Program-made: the position numbers and the translations under genes | In this document: piece by piece, positions 12,396 through 24,372 of the stretch | Layout of the letters: each line of letters starts with the position of its first letter | Position numbering within the stretch: position 1 is the first letter of the stretch | The notes under the pieces: generated by a model | What the model was told of the DNA's origin: nothing | The model's input: the letters and a program-made list of their open reading frames with translations, nothing else | The model's database searches: none | Assembly: GCA_031772625.1 (NCBI GenBank) | Contig: CM062807.1 | Span: 1,145,305,007-1,145,369,006, forward strand | Length of the DNA stretch: 64,000 nucleotides | Direction of reading: 5' to 3' | Source of the DNA: Pinus tabuliformis | Lineage: Eukaryota > Streptophyta > Pinopsida > Pinales > Pinaceae

Positions 12396-12397
12396 TT

Positions 12398-12456
12398 ATT
12401 AATATTATTATTATTATTATTATTATTATTTTCTGCAGAAAATTAGGGTAGGTCCA
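12398..12456 (-). mobile_element. SINE 3' part with (ATT)n tail
   Basis: On the minus strand, SINE sequence continues from the duplicated target GTCCA (12452-12456) through ccctaattttctgcag into an (AAT)n microsatellite (about 12398-12431 on plus as ATT repeats). It is the downstream half of the SINE whose tRNA-like head lies at 19780-19921. The 7.3 kb LTR element separates the halves. A simple-repeat tail is usual for plant SINEs. Confidence 0.65.
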
Positions 12457-13456
12457 TGTTGGCTTAAGGGGGCCTAACCCAGGTTAAGAGTTGTTCATGC
12501 CAACCAAAAAAATCCTAACTGCTGGCCCTTTCGACAACAACCTACGTAGCGCAGGATGTAGTCTCACTCGAAGCAGTATTGAGGGATGTTAGAACCAAGC
12601 TTATGCATCCAGGGACATGTGATAAGTGGTTCTCATGCTCAGATCTTCTTTCACGCAGATTAGTATCCTTATAGGGATCATTACTATAACTCGGTTACAT
12701 GTCTTCAAGACCTTCACAAAGGTCTACGATCAGTCTTTGCAAACCTTGAACAGGCAAATTACCTATTTTCACGCATCAATAAATAACCCTAGATCCGATC
12801 TCGCACAGATCTAGCCAATTCAGTAGAAAACATAGTATAATCAACCCTTAACTTCGAGAACCTAGATAATTACGTAAAGCATGCATAAATAAGATAGATT
12901 CAGTAGTTTCACGCAACATTCATACATTATTTCATGAAAACATATCATTGAGTGACAAAATATAACATAAACATAATCAACAGAAATGCTTATATTACAC
13001 AGTAATTCTTCAAAATTAGTCTTTATTGATCTTCAATGTTCAGATTACAGACTCTTCTACCCTGCGCACTCAGCTGCGGACTTACCAAGGCCTTCTTCGC
13101 ACTCAACTGCAGGAGCCTTCCCCCTCTCATCTAAGTACAGGAAGCAGATCCTTCCTACCTTAGCACTCGCCCAAAACAGTCTCTATCTTACCTTAGCTTT
13201 CTTAGTTTTCCCTTCTAGACTCGCTTTGAATTAAATATATAGCATTGTCAATACAATACCATGGTCCGTGGACCATGGGTGAGTCTCAAAACTGACCTAT
13301 TTTCTTATCCAAATAAGGGGCTAAGACCCTTTTGACTCCTATCTACCTGCGCGCTCCGCATCCACATTTCATAGAGACTTTACATCTTTTACAAAAATTT
13401 ATACAAAACTTGGGTTAACTGACCCCAAAACTAACCCTAGGGACCCTATCCCAACA
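12457..13456 (-). repeat. 3' LTR of the 7.3 kb element
   Basis: Begins TGTTGG and ends CCAACA on plus (short inverted ends). It matches 18757-19779 along its length. On the minus strand a purine-rich stretch (aagggcgag) lies about 15 bases inside the element from this LTR, in the place expected for a polypurine tract, but it is weak. Confidence 0.88.
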
Positions 13457-13852
13457 AGCCAAGATCGTGACTCGCCCTTGAGTCACTTAGTTGGTGCCTC
13501 AATCTTGCTACACAGACCACTGAGCTCAACTTGTAACACTGTAACTTCAACACCACTTTGCGCCGCAACTTGTTGCACTTCTTTGGCCAATTTTTCTGTT
13601 GTTGGGACCTCCAATTCTAGGCGCATTGTCCTCTACGTCTGCTGTAGCACATTTAGATTTTACTGAAGTGATAGAGTAAGCTGACAAGCTTCCTCTAGGC
13701 ACGACTATAATAGGGCCTTAAGAAGGGCCTCTTTCCTCTACAACTCTTCCGCCTGTGCTTGCAGCTTCTTTCCTTCCCGCAACTTTGTGAGGCATTGCGC
13801 TGGTGCCAATGTGTGCGTAGTCGCTCAGACCTCATCATACTTCTGTTGTGTG

Positions 13853-16800
13853 CTACAGAAATTCCATTGTTGCGTCAAACATCTTTGCAAAGTTTGTGAT
13901 TGCAGAATCCAGTGTGTTCATATTTTCCTTGATTGCTGCTCCATGTTGCTCCCAAACCTCTAGCAGAGTTGTTAGCTGCAACTTCAACTGCAGCTCTGCT
14001 ATCTTCATATGGAAGTTAATAGTCACCCTGCCGACTTCCTCCTTTGATGCACGTACTTTAGCAGCCAATTTCATTACTTTTTCCGAGGCTTCGGCATCCT
14101 CAAGGATGTTCAGTTTTGGTACTGTTTTGCAGGTCTGTTCTATCGTTGTCTCCAGGCTATGATGTCGCGTCTGCAGCTCCTCCTTATCCTTCAATGCTTG
14201 AGTTTTCTCCATGAACATCTATTCATTGTTGAACTTAAACTCAGTTATGACAGTGAGGGCACGCTACTCTCTGATCCTCAACTCATCTAAAACCCCTTGA
14301 TGCAGCGCATGGAGGGTCTAGAGCAGCAGTGCAGCCAATTTTAGCCCCATGTCCTTTACTGTGATGATAACCACGCGATCCTCATCTAACTCTATGTGAA
14401 CAAACCCTTTTGGCAATGGTATGACTCTAAGGTCCAGAGTTCGTTCCAGTTCCGTCACGGTTCCACTTCCTTGTGTCAGGATCGCTTGCCCTACGCCCAC
14501 TTGAATCCTACTAGCCTAGATCTGTAGCTCATGCAGATCCATTTGGACACTCCCCAACATATGTATATAATGTTACTCAAACTATTGGAATAGCTCAGTT
14601 GTTGTGTCTCTCACCTTGTCATCGATATCATCAAGATTACCTTCTGTCAGCACCATTGGGTCGATGTGTTTTTGCTTGTAATACTTATCCTTCTTGCGTT
14701 GTCCACCCATCTAATCCTACCCATGTCTCTTCAATGTGAAAGAAGTTATCTACTCCTCACCACCACCTCCTCCCTATTCTGACATCTCTTGCTCGTCTGT
14801 GTGCTGTGAGGCCAAATTCCACCTTCTTCTGTATCTTGACATTCTTTTTCTGCCTGCTCCTTGGCAGTGTGTTCTTTCTCCATGTGTTCTTCCTCTGCAG
14901 GTTCCTTAGCAACAAATTCCTTCTTCTTCTACTCAGCTAGAGCACATGTGACTTTCTGAGCTGCTTCCTTATGCTTTTGTGCAACAGAACTTTCTACACC
15001 TTTTCTAGTGCCTACAACAAGCCTAGTAGGTTTGCGCCACTCTGCTGGCCAATGCCCCACAATCTCTTGCACATCCGTCTTAGATACCAAATAGGGCAAC
15101 TTGTGCCATGTGTGCTTTGGGTCCTTTCGCACTCTGATTGATACATTATGGAAATCATCCTTGAACTCCGCATAGGCCGTCAATTGCGCGAACAAGGTTG
15201 GGGACAACCTTGGCCTCTGACTGATAGCCATATGAAGATCCATCTTCATGAGAATTTGGAAAATTTTTGACTCCTTGATTCTTGCCGGGTCCTTTGTTGA
15301 CCACAGTGAAGCAAACCTCACTGCCTCGGGTAAATCTTCCCTCTACCGGGGAAACTGGCTGTCCTCCGACAATCTCCAAGATAACAATACAATAGATAAT
15401 AAAAGCCAAGCATAATGAAACGACTTGATTTCCTCCTGGGCTTCTTGGCAGTTCGCAAGGAACTCCTTGCATAGATACTTTGCCCAATTGTATTAGACAC
15501 CCTTCGCACACTGTGCTGCTAGTGATACTACCGATGCTAGAACTTCATCAGCGTGGCTCTTCCTCATAATTTTTCCCACAAGAATTTGGGCGGCGAATTT
15601 CACTGCCTGGTCTTGAATAGAGTGGATAGAATATCCGTGTGAATTCTAAACAAGCCCATACTCTGCCTTCATCTTGTATGCTAATTTGTTTTCCCCACTT
15701 TTCCCTCCAAACTCCTTGGCAGGGTCTGCTCCTTTATAAGGCAACTTTCTTATTTGATGGATTAACATATCTGTAACCCTGATGGGCTCCCCAATCCATA
15801 GACACCCATCGTGCACCAACGCGAGGAGCTGGCATACACAAACCATGTTGATAGTTGATTGATGATAATGCGACACACAAATCATGTGCATCAATCCATC
15901 CTACTCAACACCTCTGGCCCACTTCATGGGCTCCAACCGCGTAACCCCAGTCTCCTCATAGTAATATTTGGTCACATACTTGCTTGTTACCAAATGTGGG
16001 AACCTCTCATGGTCCGTGAGGTTCCAATCCTCCATTTTCAACACCAGAATTTGTGCTAATGGCGTGCCTTCAAATTCCACTTGTTCAGGCAACATGGGAG
16101 TTGAAACTGAGAATTTCTGAGAGTCGAGGTCTTTGGTAACCTTGGTCTTTCCCTTCCACAGAGGGATATACTCAGGGAGCTGTAAGATAGGCTCTACCTC
16201 TTCAACATCCAATTCCTCTATGCCTTGGTATTAATCCTCCTCCACATCAACCACTTTCTCTGGCTATTTTCCTTTTTTCTCCTTTTGTCGCACCTCCAGT
16301 TTCTTCCTCGGGTCTCACTGGCGTCGAATTCTTCTGCTTCTCCTTTGCGACTGGTTGCTTCTCTTTTGCAATGGATTTCTTTGGTCTTGGCGACCTTGAC
16401 GCGGTAGGCACAGGGGTTGAAGCTTCCATAGTTGAAATCTTAGGGCCAGATACGTCAGACACAACAACTTCTGAACTTATGGTTTTGGCGGGGTTTGTGG
16501 TAGTCATTTTCTGGAGAACAAGTCTCTGGTCAATTTTAGGCAATGTTGCAAAAACTGGACTGGCAATCAAGTCCTCCCAAACCTTACGATTCATAATTTT
16601 CGAATAACAAAGCGCCCAACCAACTCTTAGAATTCAAAGTGTTCTTCGTTGGACAAACATGCGTAATTTATAAGAAGTTTTGAATTCAAATCTGTCCGTT
16701 CCCCCCAAAATCTAATAATAAATGCGTTCTTGGTGGAAAATCTCCAAATATTTTCACCATAAAGAGTGCCTACCCACTCCTCTTAACTGAGTTTTTCCAT

Positions 16801-16875
16801 CAAATCATGAATTGTAACCTCAATGTCTACTTTTGGACCCACTTGCACAGAACCATCCTCCATGGCGCAGCTCAT
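13853..16875 (-). pseudogene. Long extra ORF downstream of integrase, function unknown
   Basis: Starting about 145 bases after the integrase stop, open stretches follow one another on the minus strand for 3 kb with some stops and frame changes: from an ATG at 16875 or 16863, then 16594-16247, 16212-15901, 15894-15646, 15511-15155, 15321-14929 and 14218-13853. The predicted product begins with a folded-looking part. A Lys/Pro/Ser-rich linker follows (KKSIAKEKQ, KGEKRKIARE). Then come more folded-looking segments (RFPHLVTSKYVTKYYYEETG; GEPIRVTDMLIHQIRKLPY), a Glu/Lys-rich stretch and a heptad-rich coiled coil at the end. I do not recognise the family. Its position matches the extra ORFs found after pol in some plant gypsy lineages. 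Confidence 0.6.
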
Positions 16876-17019
16876 CCAACATAGATTCACTTGTCGCACC
16901 CCTATCATCTGTCACACAAACTTTCTACCACATTCTTCACCTAGTCGGGAAGCGTAGTTTATAGTCCCGCAGTCCCTTGCAACTGCCTGGATTACTAAGA
17001 CTGTCCTGCGTCCATATAG

Positions 17020-18756
17020 TCATCGTGCAGGGGTGGGATCCCCTATGTACAACTTCAACTTACTTCCATTCACTTTTCCAGGGAATGTTTCCCCGTTCAG
17101 CTTCACGAACTGAACTGTGTCACCATCCGTGATCTCCTTAATAACATATGGCCCCAACCAGTGCATTTGAAACTTTCCTGGAAACTTTGTGAACTTGCTA
17201 TCATATAACAACACCAAATCATCTACCTTGAACGTGCGCAACTTAATATGCCGATCATGCCATGCTTTCTCGCATTCCTTTTGCACTTGCTGGTGAAATC
17301 CTGCAAGGAAGCAATCTTCTTCTAACTCCATGATCTGCAAGCCGTTCCTCCAAGGTCTCACGGTCCACCATCTCATTCAAGGTTGCAATCCATAAACTTG
17401 GCACAATATACTCCATCGACATTACTGCTTCAATTCCATAGACCAACCTAAACGGTGTCTATCCTGTCAAATTCTTGCAGGTCATCCTATAAGCCCATAA
17501 TACAACAGGTACGCACATGTCCCATTCATTCCTCTACACGTTGCATACCTTTGGAAATGTGTGCTCCAAAATTTTATTAAAATGTTCCATTATTCCATTC
17601 GCCTATGGGTGATAGAGTGTGCTTTTTGATGATACACCTGAAATTCTTCCAACATTACGCTGATCATTTCATTCAAGAAATGCGTACCCCTATCACTCAT
17701 CAAAATATTAGGACAACCAAACCTTGTTAAGACATACTCGAATAGAAGCTTCGCAGCAGTTGCTGCTGTACAATCCTTCACTGGCTGCGCTTCTTCCCAC
17801 CTAATTAAATACTCAATTGCAGTAATGATATACCGTGTGCCCGTCTTCTTTTCTTGAGGTTGTATGGGACCTATAAAGTCAATGTCTCATTTCTCAAATA
17901 CCTGCAATGAAAATTGGGGATTTAAAGGCAATTCATCCCTTCGAGAAGGCTTCCCCATCCTTTGGCAAGCATCACACACCTTGCAATATGCCTTAGAATT
18001 CTTCTGTAATGTTGGCTACCATAAACCAACGCGCAAGATCTTCTGCGTGGTTTCTTTCCCTACATAGTGACCCCCTGCCACTCCTCCATGGGCTTCAACT
18101 AGGATAGTAGCGCGTTCAAATTTTGTAACATACCTTCGCAATATCTCATATGATCCCATCTTATATAAATGACCTACAATCACTAAAAAGTACGCAACAT
18201 GAACGACTAACTCCTTGTTTTGTTGAGTGGAATAACCTGCGGAGATGTTCCCGTTGTTAAGAACTGAATAATATCAGAAAAATGATCGTTCGTGATGTGC
18301 ATCACAAAGAGCTGCGCGTCTGGCATTCCTTTCTCCAGACTAGTTGGTTCCTCACTTGTTTCAATCCTAGATAGATGGTCTGGGCCTGCATTCATCCTTC
18401 TAGGTTTCATAATTACTTCAAATTCATACTCTTGGAAAAATAGTAACCATCGACATATCTTCCCCCCCAACACATGCTTATTGACTAGATACTTTAGTGC
18501 GGAGTGATCTGTATACATTTTAAAGTGTCCTCACAACAAATAATGACTGAAATTTTGCAGCGCGTAGACCATCGCCAACCCTTCGCGCTCTGTAGTGGAG
18601 TAATTCTTCTAATCTTTGGATAACTTTCTACTCACGAAAGCTATCGGATGATCAATCTCTCCCTCACCTTCCTGTGTTAATACTACTCCTAGCACAATAC
18701 AAGAGGCATCAACATGCACATGAAAATCCTTCTTCCAGTCGGGAAACAAAACCATT
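17020..18756 (-). pseudogene. gypsy RNase H and integrase remnant
   Basis: Minus-strand coding starts abruptly at the LTR with the RT/RNase H junction (LFPDWKKDFHVHVDAS, catalytic Asp present). RNase H follows (YTDHSALKYL, 18518-18480; GPDHLSRIE near 18370). Next are the integrase zinc finger (EAHGGVAGGH near 18090; CDACQRMGKPS near 17960), the core (DFIGPIQPQEKK; MSDRGTHFLNEM) and the C-terminal region (17446-17020: GIEAVM.MEYIVPSL, KAWHDRHIKLRTFKVDDLVLLYDS, FQMHWLGPYVIKEITDG). Stops and frameshifts break it, and the third catalytic region around 17600 is poorly preserved. gag, protease and RT are absent upstream because the LTR begins there. Confidence 0.88.
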
Positions 18757-19779
18757 TGTTGTCTTAAGGGGTCCTAACCCAAGTTCAGAGTTTTCCATGC
18801 CAACTAACAAAACCCTAACTATTGGCCCTTTCAGAAACAACTTGCATAGCGCTGGTTGCAGTCTCACCCGAAGTAGTATTGGGGGATGCGAGAACCAGGC
18901 TTCTGCATCCAGGGACATGTGATAAGTGGTTCTCACACTCAAATCTACTTTCACGCAGATCAATATCCTTCCATGTCTCGTTACTATAACTTAGTTACAC
19001 CATCTTCAAGACCTTCGCGAAGGTCTGCAATTAGTCTTTGCGGACCTTAAACAGGAAAATTACCTATTTTCATGCATCGATAAATAACCCTAGATCTGAT
19101 CTCACACAGATCTAGCCAATTCAATAGAAAACATAATATAATCAACCCTTAACATCGTGAACCCAGATAATTACTTAAAGCGTGCATAAATAAGATAGAT
19201 TCGGTAGTTTCACACAACATTCATACATTATTTCATCAAAACATATCATTGAGTGACATAATATAACATAAACAGAATCAATAGAAATGCTCAGATTGCA
19301 CAGTAATTCTTCAAAACCAGTCTTTATTGATCTTCAATGTTCAGATTATAGACTCTTCTACGCTGTGCACTCAGTTGTAGGGGTTCACGCACTTAGCTGC
19401 AAACTTACCAACGCCTCCTACGCACTCAGCTACAGGAGTAGTCCCCTTCTCGCCTAAGTACAGGAAGCAGAGCCTTCTTGCCTTAACACTTACCCAAAAC
19501 AGTCTCTATCTTACCTTAGCTTTCTTAGTTCTCCCTTCTAGATTCGCCATGACTTAAATATATACCATTCTCATTATAACACCATGGTCTGTATACCATG
19601 GTTGTGTCTCAAAACCGACCTATTTACTTATCCAAACAAGGGGCTAAGACCCCTTTGACTCCTATTTACCTGTGCGCTCCAAATCCACATTTCACGGAGA
19701 GTTTACATCTTTAACAAAACATTATACAAAACTTGGGTTAACTAACCCCAAAACTGACCCTAGGGACCCTATTCCAATA
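18757..19779 (-). repeat. 5' LTR of the 7.3 kb element
   Basis: Matches 12457-13456, with TGTTG at its plus-strand start and a slightly mutated end (CCAATA in place of CCAACA). It is followed by the target duplicate GTCCA. No tRNA primer site follows it on the minus strand; coding sequence does. Confidence 0.88.
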
Positions 19780-19921
19780 GTCCACCTAAAGGGACCACAA
19801 CCCCCAACCAAACTAATTCAAGCCTAGCCCCAAGGGAATTGAGGAGAATTGAACCTATGACCTTCTAATGGCAAGGTGCTTTTAGCAATGGGACCTTGAC
19901 CAATTGAGCTAACCATCAGGC
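19780..19921 (-). mobile_element. tRNA-derived SINE head
   Basis: On the minus strand the sequence starts cctgatggttagctcaattg, which holds an A box, and has a B box (ataggttcaattctcc) about 50 bases on. These are the two internal RNA polymerase III promoter boxes of a tRNA. The acceptor stem is not conserved, so it is not a functional tRNA. The body runs to the GTCCA at 19784-19780 and continues at 12456 after removal of the LTR element. Confidence 0.7.
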
Positions 19922-20019
19922 GTAAGTTATAAATATGATACACAATGAACTCTCACTAAAACATCCAACCTAAATTCATACTAATGGAAAGGTATTGCTC
20001 CACTCTCTTTGCCTAAGGT

Positions 20020-21211
20020 TGTAGAGTCTCCAAAATGTATTCAAAGTATCATCCAATTTCACCTTTATCACCACCATTTCACTCACATGTCACAACTCCA
20101 TGACCATATAACCTTTCATTAGCCTCCATTTTCATAATTATATGGGTTACCTTTGTGTTTTCTAAAAGATAATGATTTCTAGTATTATAAGTGAATTAAA
20201 TGGTTAAAACTTAGAAAAATGGCATATACTTGCTAATACTTAAAAGTGGCTCGAGTTCCATGACATGCGTAGGTCATTTGGAAGCTTCCAAGGCACCCTT
20301 ATGTGGCCTCCAATGCTCAAATTTGAATTATATTCAAGATATGGAAGAAAAAGGTCAAAGAGGATATGTGTCTAATAATTACCTATTTGAGTTGTAACTC
20401 TATGAGATTTTCTAGGGATCTAGGGAGAGAATAATGGACCTCCATTAATGAGGTAGATTCTTATGTTTTTGTATAAATAGGAGAGACTTCTCCTTTGAAA
20501 GGCATGCGTAAAGTTGGGGAAATGCTCATGTTTTGAATAAAGAATTTGGATTTGGCACCATGCTCATGAGTGATGTTCACCTTGATTGATAATGCTTGCA
20601 CTGGGAGCCTCTCAACTTGCCATCTCTCATTCTTTTGGATTGGCCACCTACAATGTGTGAGATTTATTGTTCTTCATAGATTAAGATTTATTATTTTCAT
20701 AGATTAAGATTTATTTCTTTCATATCTTTTCCTGTGTGAGAGGCTAAGAGTGATTGTTTCTATTTGCTTTCTACCTAGAAGCTAAGTGCATTTTTTTTAT
20801 TTTCTTTCATATCTTTTCCTGTGTGAGAGGTTAAGAGTGATTGTTTTTATTTGCTTTTTACCTAGAAGTTAAGAGCATTCGTTTTTATTTGCTTTCATAT
20901 CTTTTCCTGTGTGAAAGGTTAAGAATGATTGTTTTTTCTTTCATTTCTGAAAGAGGTGTGCTTTTCAATTCCCGCAAGATTGAGAGATTAAGATTTCAAT
21001 TTCGCGCACTATACTGTACTTGTACTATAATTTATTTTTAATTGAGTGTTGACTTAAAATAGGTAAATTTGGTTTGTAGCTATTTGGTTTCATAGTTAGG
21101 TTGATATAAATTGGAAGTTAATTTCTAGCATATACAATGCACACACACTTCACAAGTTTTACGAAACCCCGAGTTGACAATTAAATGATAGGTAATTAAC
21201 TTGCCTCAACA
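20020..21211 (+). repeat. 5' LTR of the LARD-like element
   Basis: 1192 bp, TG...CA ends, followed by a tRNA-type primer site. It contains a short internal tandem array at 20721-20960 and a TATA-like sequence (tataaata near 20471-20480, in tttgtataaataggagag), as expected for the LTR promoter. Confidence 0.87.
20721..20960 (+). repeat. Tandem repeat of about 88 bp inside the LTR
   Basis: The block catatcttttcctgtgtga restarts at 20721, 20808 and 20896, and each copy leads into agaggttaagagtgattg and a tttgcttt..acctagaag stretch. The right LTR (27170-27350) has a different, less regular arrangement of the same blocks. Confidence 0.75.
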
Positions 21212-21214
21212 TTT

Positions 21215-21232
21215 TGGTGCCATTGCTGGGGA
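21215..21232 (+). promoter_or_regulatory. Primer binding site (Asp-tRNA type)
   Basis: TGGTGCCATTGCTGGGGA, three bases after the LTR. It resembles the TGGCGCCGTTGCCGGGGA primer site of Athila-type gypsy elements except for three C-to-T or G-to-A changes, each at a former CpG or CpNpG. Family assignment from this site is an inference. Confidence 0.75.
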
Positions 21233-24200
21233 AGTGTGCATATGGACTAGCTTTCAGTCTAGAGTTCATTTTTCATTTTTTTTCAGATGCAAGATTAAAG
21301 CATGTAGATGCATAAGTCATTTACTTGCATATCATTTTTATAAAAAAATATAAAAAATTTCGATACTAACGATTTATGGACAAAGGATCTAGAATGCAGA
21401 TCAAACATTTTTTGGAGCACAAGGACTACATTAAGGAATGGTATCAAAACGCGATTGCGCCACGACATTCATCTATTCTTCATGATATCTTTGTGGCAAA
21501 TCTAAAGATTAAAATGATTTTTCATGTCTTCATGCACAATCAGGTACATTTTGAAAATTTGGATATGAACGTTCTAGAAAGTCTAATCCGTAAATGGCTC
21601 CATTGGAAACATTCATATACTTAATTTTTTTGTTTTTTGTTTTGTTTTGTTTTTCTTTCAAGTAGATAAATTAGGAAAAATAAAATCAAGCTTGATTACA
21701 TTTTTTTAAAGTTCTTGAGCGCATATTTTTTTTAATTTTTAGACTTTAAAATATTTAGATTTTTATTTATTTTCTTGCATTTTTTTCATTAACATCACAA
21801 ATATTTTCAATAAAAAAATTCATGTTTTGATTTTAAATAATAAAAAAATAAAGAAATTCATGTTATATTTTCAATAAAAAAGAATTTCTTCATGTTTTTG
21901 AATAAGGGAAATGCAAATTTTTAAATAAAAATGTAAATTTCCTTTTTAAGAAGAATTGCCAAATTGACAAATTGATAACTGGCTCTCGTGCGACTTGTAA
22001 AAAAATTTAATTCAATTGCATTAGCTTAAAAATAAAAATCTAAAATTCATCATTAAATAAAAAATAGATCTTGATTTAAATGGTTGGATATCTATTCCCT
22101 TTTTGAGGAGCTACAGAAATGACTAGTTTCTACAGCCAAGCCTGATTTGATCCATATCACCCACATGAGAGCCATCACAATCCAATAATATTGGTAATAT
22201 ATCACCAATATGTATTGAGAGAAAAGGCTACTTCAACGCTGGATCCATCCACAAGGTTTCCCTATTCTACGTTTTTACTTAGCTGCAGGATCACTTAGTA
22301 GGAAAAATTTTCCTTTTCTTTGTCTTACTTGGCCTGAACTACCATCTCTTCCTGCACTCACATCATGAATGCTAGCCAAAAGAGACATTTGAAACATTAT
22401 CCATGGTAATCTATTAACAATATTATAGTATACTGGAGCAAGAAACTGTTGATTACCAAAAGATGAGTTGACTAGTGACACGGAAGGAGAACCAGCAAGC
22501 CCTTCACACCTAACAACCAGTGTGTCCTTCCCCCCACACTAGCTTGACCCTGCTCTATAACCAATGAAAGATTCAAAGTGGCAGCATGTTTAGTATATAG
22601 AGACAGATGCATATTGACCGTCCATATGAATTGAGACTCGAAATGAAATTCTTATTTCAATAGCATAAACAAATATGCGTATTTCTCTTGTGTCATTCTG
22701 CTGGGGCAAGTAGTGAAATATAGATTTTCTTTACTTCATTTGGGGTTTCAGGATACTTGGTGAAGGCGATTCAACATTACAATCTTCAATGAGGCCATCG
22801 AGGAAATTCTGATCAGAATCCCACTAGTGTTAGAAGCAGTTACCTGAAGCAAAGGAAATGCGTAGCAGCTTAAAAACTTCAGTTTTAAAACACAATTTCT
22901 GGCCAAATGAAAACGAATTTCGAAAAAATAAAACATGGTTTACTCAGAATGGGGTCAGTTATAAAACCTAGGAACGATTTTCTCAAATTTGTAACTGATT
23001 GGGAGCTATTCGGGGTTCTCTGTAGCCTTACTTATCAAATTACGTGAGAAAGAAATGGTTTGCAATTAATGCATAGAGGCAGTTGCGGCCCTGATATGAT
23101 CACCCTAATCTACAGGAGGTAGATCTGTTGTGGAGATGCTAAGCAGTACCATATTATTTATCAACTTGGTGAGCTTGAGAAGGATTGAATTGTATTTGCG
23201 TCCAGAAGCAGAATTGACCAACAATTCTGTTTGTTCAGACTCAATGAATTGAGTACAATTGAATATATTTCATTATTTAGAAAGATGGTATTCTAGTTGA
23301 TCATTATTGTGTTGAATTGTATTTGCGTCAATTGAATCACATCATGTAGCTATTCAGTTGAATTGTATTTGCCTCTAGAAGCGGAATTGTCCAAGGATTT
23401 TGATTGTTGAATGTTCAGACTCAATGAGTTGGGTACATATGAATTTGCAAACACAATGAGTTGGATACAGTTGAATTTAAGGCTTCATTGGGATTTACAT
23501 TTCCAACAATGATAGGAAACCAAAAACTAGTCATGGGTGCAATACATGCAGTTGGGAAATCATTTTCAACTCAGAAAACACAGATTTGCTGGAGATTTTA
23601 TGGCTGGGCCAAAATCAACGCCATTTATCCAATGTTATTCCTTCAACAGTCAACTCCTAAAGGGATTACAATTTTCACTCCCAATAGTTATGATTGAATT
23701 GAGGTCATGAATCAGGTTGCTTTGATGGTGTAGTATGGTACAACGATGACAGAGTGTGGCCGATTTAAAAAAAAAAAAAACAGAGGTTGTTTGTGGTACA
23801 ACTGGTTTTAGGCTCAAAAAGTATATCGGATGGAATTCGGCGTTGATCCAACTTTTTTTAGGAAATTCTCCCGCTTCGCATTTACCTCAGTGGCCATTGA
23901 TTTTTGGTGTGCCTTGCTTTTCACTTATGGCAAATTTCGTGTTAATTTTGATATTATGTGTTTTTCGTATATGCATATTTTGATGTTAGTGGAATGTTGT
24001 TTTAATGATTTATATGTATAATGTTTGTTATGTTTTGTTTTTAAAGTGCATATATATGTTTTGTATAATATTTTTTTTTAAGAAGTGTTTTTTATAATGT
24101 TTGTACTTTTGTTTTATATATGTCATGTTGTATATATATTTCATTTTTTTTTCATTTTGTAAATATTTCTTTAATTTTTTTATTGTATATTTTATTGTTT

Positions 24201-24312
24201 TTCAAGAAAATTGCCATGAGAAAAATTGTCAAAAATTTTTGATGCGAAATCTGTAGCAAATTGAGAAAAATATTGTTGTGATGGTCCACTCAAACACACC
24301 TGTCAAAGCAAG

Positions 24313-24372
<60 letters not shown>

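Larger units (their letters stand above)
12457..19779 (-). mobile_element. 7.3 kb gypsy-type LTR retrotransposon, deleted for gag, PR and RT
   Basis: The LTRs at 12457-13456 (1000 bp) and 18757-19779 (1023 bp) are direct copies flanked by the 5-bp duplication GTCCA (12452-12456 and 19780-19784), which proves a single insertion. Coding is on the minus strand, and a minus-strand TATA-like stretch (ctatatatttaa, near 13230) in the LTR agrees. The internal 5.3 kb holds RNase H, integrase and then a long extra ORF. There is no primer binding site next to the right LTR and no gag, protease or RT. The LTR joins the end of the RT/start of RNase H directly. It must have moved with proteins from another element, or lost the front after insertion. 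Confidence 0.9.

Noticed and set aside
19830-19921. Candidate tRNA gene
   Set aside because: A and B boxes are present but the acceptor stem does not pair and the sequence continues into a SINE body and simple-repeat tail.
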